Source of the DNA: Bordetella parapertussis
Lineage (GTDB): Bacteria; Pseudomonadota; Gammaproteobacteria; Burkholderiales; Burkholderiaceae_C
Direction of reading: 5' to 3'
DNA: 47,137 nucleotides
NCBI GenBank assembly: GCA_945900685.1
Contig: CAMDJS010000002.1
Span: 1-47,137 of the forward strand
Each line of letters starts with the position of its first letter. Position 1 is the first letter of the stretch. A program made the translations under genes and the position numbers. This document shows positions 46,526-47,137 of this stretch, one piece after another. The notes under the pieces are model-generated. The model had not been told where the DNA came from. It saw nothing but the letters and a program-made list of their open reading frames with translations, and did no database searches.

Positions 46526-46548
46526 GGCGCACACATGGGTTGTGCGCC
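46526..46548 (-). other. Stem-loop in the carbonic anhydrase leader
   Basis: GGCGCACA (46526-46533) and TGTGCGCC (46541-46548) form a perfect 8-bp stem with a 7-base loop, 33 bases upstream of the start codon. No T run follows. It may be an RNA element or an operator. Confidence 0.45.
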
Positions 46549-46650
46549 CGGAACTCAGATGGTATCGGCTTGATGCCAGCAACTCTTTAATCAACAAGTG
46601 TTAAATGGATTCTTTTGAGTTATTTTTTAACCAAAACAAGCCAGGATTGA

Positions 46651-46670
46651 AAAAAAACTTGCCCCTCAAG
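46651..46670 (-). terminator. Weak candidate terminator after the cupin gene
   Basis: On the minus strand CTTG-AGGGG-CAAG is followed by seven T, 6 bases after the cupin stop codon. The stem is only 4 bp, so function is doubtful. Confidence 0.35.
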
Positions 46671-46675
46671 GAGAC

Positions 46676-47059
46676 TTAAGCTCGGATGAATGCGGTCACC
46701 AGTTCGTCATCTCCTACCTGTTGACTGCAATGGCCGTGGAGCGAACTGTCAAACACCGCACCCGGCGGCAACACGTCCGCAGAGAAAAAATGCTCACCCG
46801 CTTTGAAGATCCGCGAACTGCCGTCTTGCAAGCCGATTTGCATTTGCCCTTGCAAAATAAACACCCATTGCGGTGTGGTGGTGACGTGAAACTGGCTGCG
46901 AAAACCCACCGGGCTGCGGCGCAGTTGCAGACCTTGCGCGGGTAACAGCGCGCTTAAGCGGGACTGTTCAGTGCCCAGATCCAGAGGAATGCTTTCCTCT
47001 CGAAAACGGGCGCGCCCATCGGTGTCGGTATATAAAACTGTGCGTGTGAATGTGTGCAT
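46676..47059 (-). CDS. Small cupin-domain protein
   Basis: The 127-residue protein is a single-domain cupin. The first motif region contains SQFHVTTTPQWVFILQGQMQIGL in shortened form, and the second contains GEHFFSADVLPPG. Few metal-ligand histidines are retained (FHV and EHF), so catalytic activity is uncertain. Such small cupins may bind small ligands or act as accessory enzymes; the role is not known. TATGAT at 47066-47071 (minus strand) lies 6 bases before the ATG, and there is no ribosome binding site. Confidence 0.8.
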   Translation of the reverse strand: MHTFTRTVLYTDTDGRARFREESIPLDLGTEQSRLSALLPAQGLQLRRSPVGFRSQFHVTTTPQWVFILQGQMQIGLQDGSSRIFKAGEHFFSADVLPPGAVFDSSLHGHCSQQVGDDELVTAFIRA

Positions 47060-47065
47060 GCAGCC

Positions 47066-47071
47066 ATCATA
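47066..47071 (-). promoter_or_regulatory. Candidate cupin gene -10 element at leaderless spacing
   Basis: Read on the minus strand, TATGAT (five of six matches to consensus) is 6 bases before the ATG at 47059. The -35 is not recognisable. Confidence 0.4.
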
Positions 47072-47137
47072 AACAAGCCACTCGATACAATCGCGGCTTC
47101 TTCAACAGCCTCTGGATCTACACCATGACCCGCTGCA

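Noticed and set aside
47125..47137. ATG at the right edge that may start a plus-strand gene
   Set aside because: Only four codons are visible, without a clear ribosome binding site; nothing about a product can be supported. TACAAT at 47086-47091 might be its promoter -10.

Overview
The window is a gene-dense chromosomal segment of a Gram-negative betaproteobacterium, most likely order Burkholderiales. The evidence is the complete mraZ-to-lpxC division and cell-wall cluster, an accB-accC-prmA-DUF3426 block, a CcsA/YpjD protein back to back with ffh, lysine/alanine-rich histone-like proteins and a DksA that lacks the classical zinc cysteines. The genus assignment is open. No mobile elements, CRISPR arrays, rRNA or tRNA genes were seen. 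No gap between genes exceeds 300 bases.

Layout. 1-2230: the 3' part of a CobW-type GTPase gene and a long DksA-family gene with a histone-like N-terminus, closed by a strong terminator. 2413-20618: the dcw cluster (mraZ, rsmH, ftsL, ftsI, murE, murF, mraY, murD, ftsW, murG, murC, ddl, ftsQ, ftsA, ftsZ, lpxC), headed by a promoter and four 10-bp-phased MraZ boxes; most junctions overlap by 1-10 bases. 20628-24838 (minus): an RNB ribonuclease, a TonB-like protein, MtgA and RuvC, tightly packed. 24906-28490: rodA, a beta-hydroxyacid dehydrogenase gene and tldD. 28487-29860: aroG behind an apparent Phe/Tyr leader-peptide attenuator. 29884-31290 (minus): mpl, divergent from an uncharacterised 197-residue protein and a TlpA-like thioredoxin. 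32602-36919: accB, accC, prmA, a DUF3426 protein and a PfkB-type kinase. 36973-42028 (minus): histone-like protein, nrdB and nrdA, with two NrdR boxes over the nrdA promoter. 42130-43733 (minus): ampD, a PP0621-type protein and ccsA. 43803-47059: ffh, then on the minus strand an alpha-carbonic anhydrase with a coiled-coil extension and a small cupin.

How the genes work together. The central theme is the cell envelope: peptidoglycan precursor synthesis (Mur ligases, MraY, MurG, Ddl), septal and lateral wall machinery (FtsI/FtsW, RodA, MtgA), muropeptide recycling (Mpl, AmpD), the first committed lipid A step (LpxC) and the first step of fatty acid synthesis (AccB/AccC). Deoxynucleotide supply (NrdAB), aromatic amino acid entry (AroG), nucleoid/RNA polymerase modulation (histone-like proteins, DksA) and membrane targeting (Ffh) complete a growth-related set.

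The most notable non-gene signals are the aroG attenuator (22-codon leader peptide rich in Phe and Tyr, followed by mutually exclusive hairpins) and a recurring placement of a -10-like hexamer 6-8 bases upstream of start codons that lack a Shine-Dalgarno sequence. The second pattern suggests leaderless transcription of several genes here. All calls were made by reading the sequence; no database search was run.
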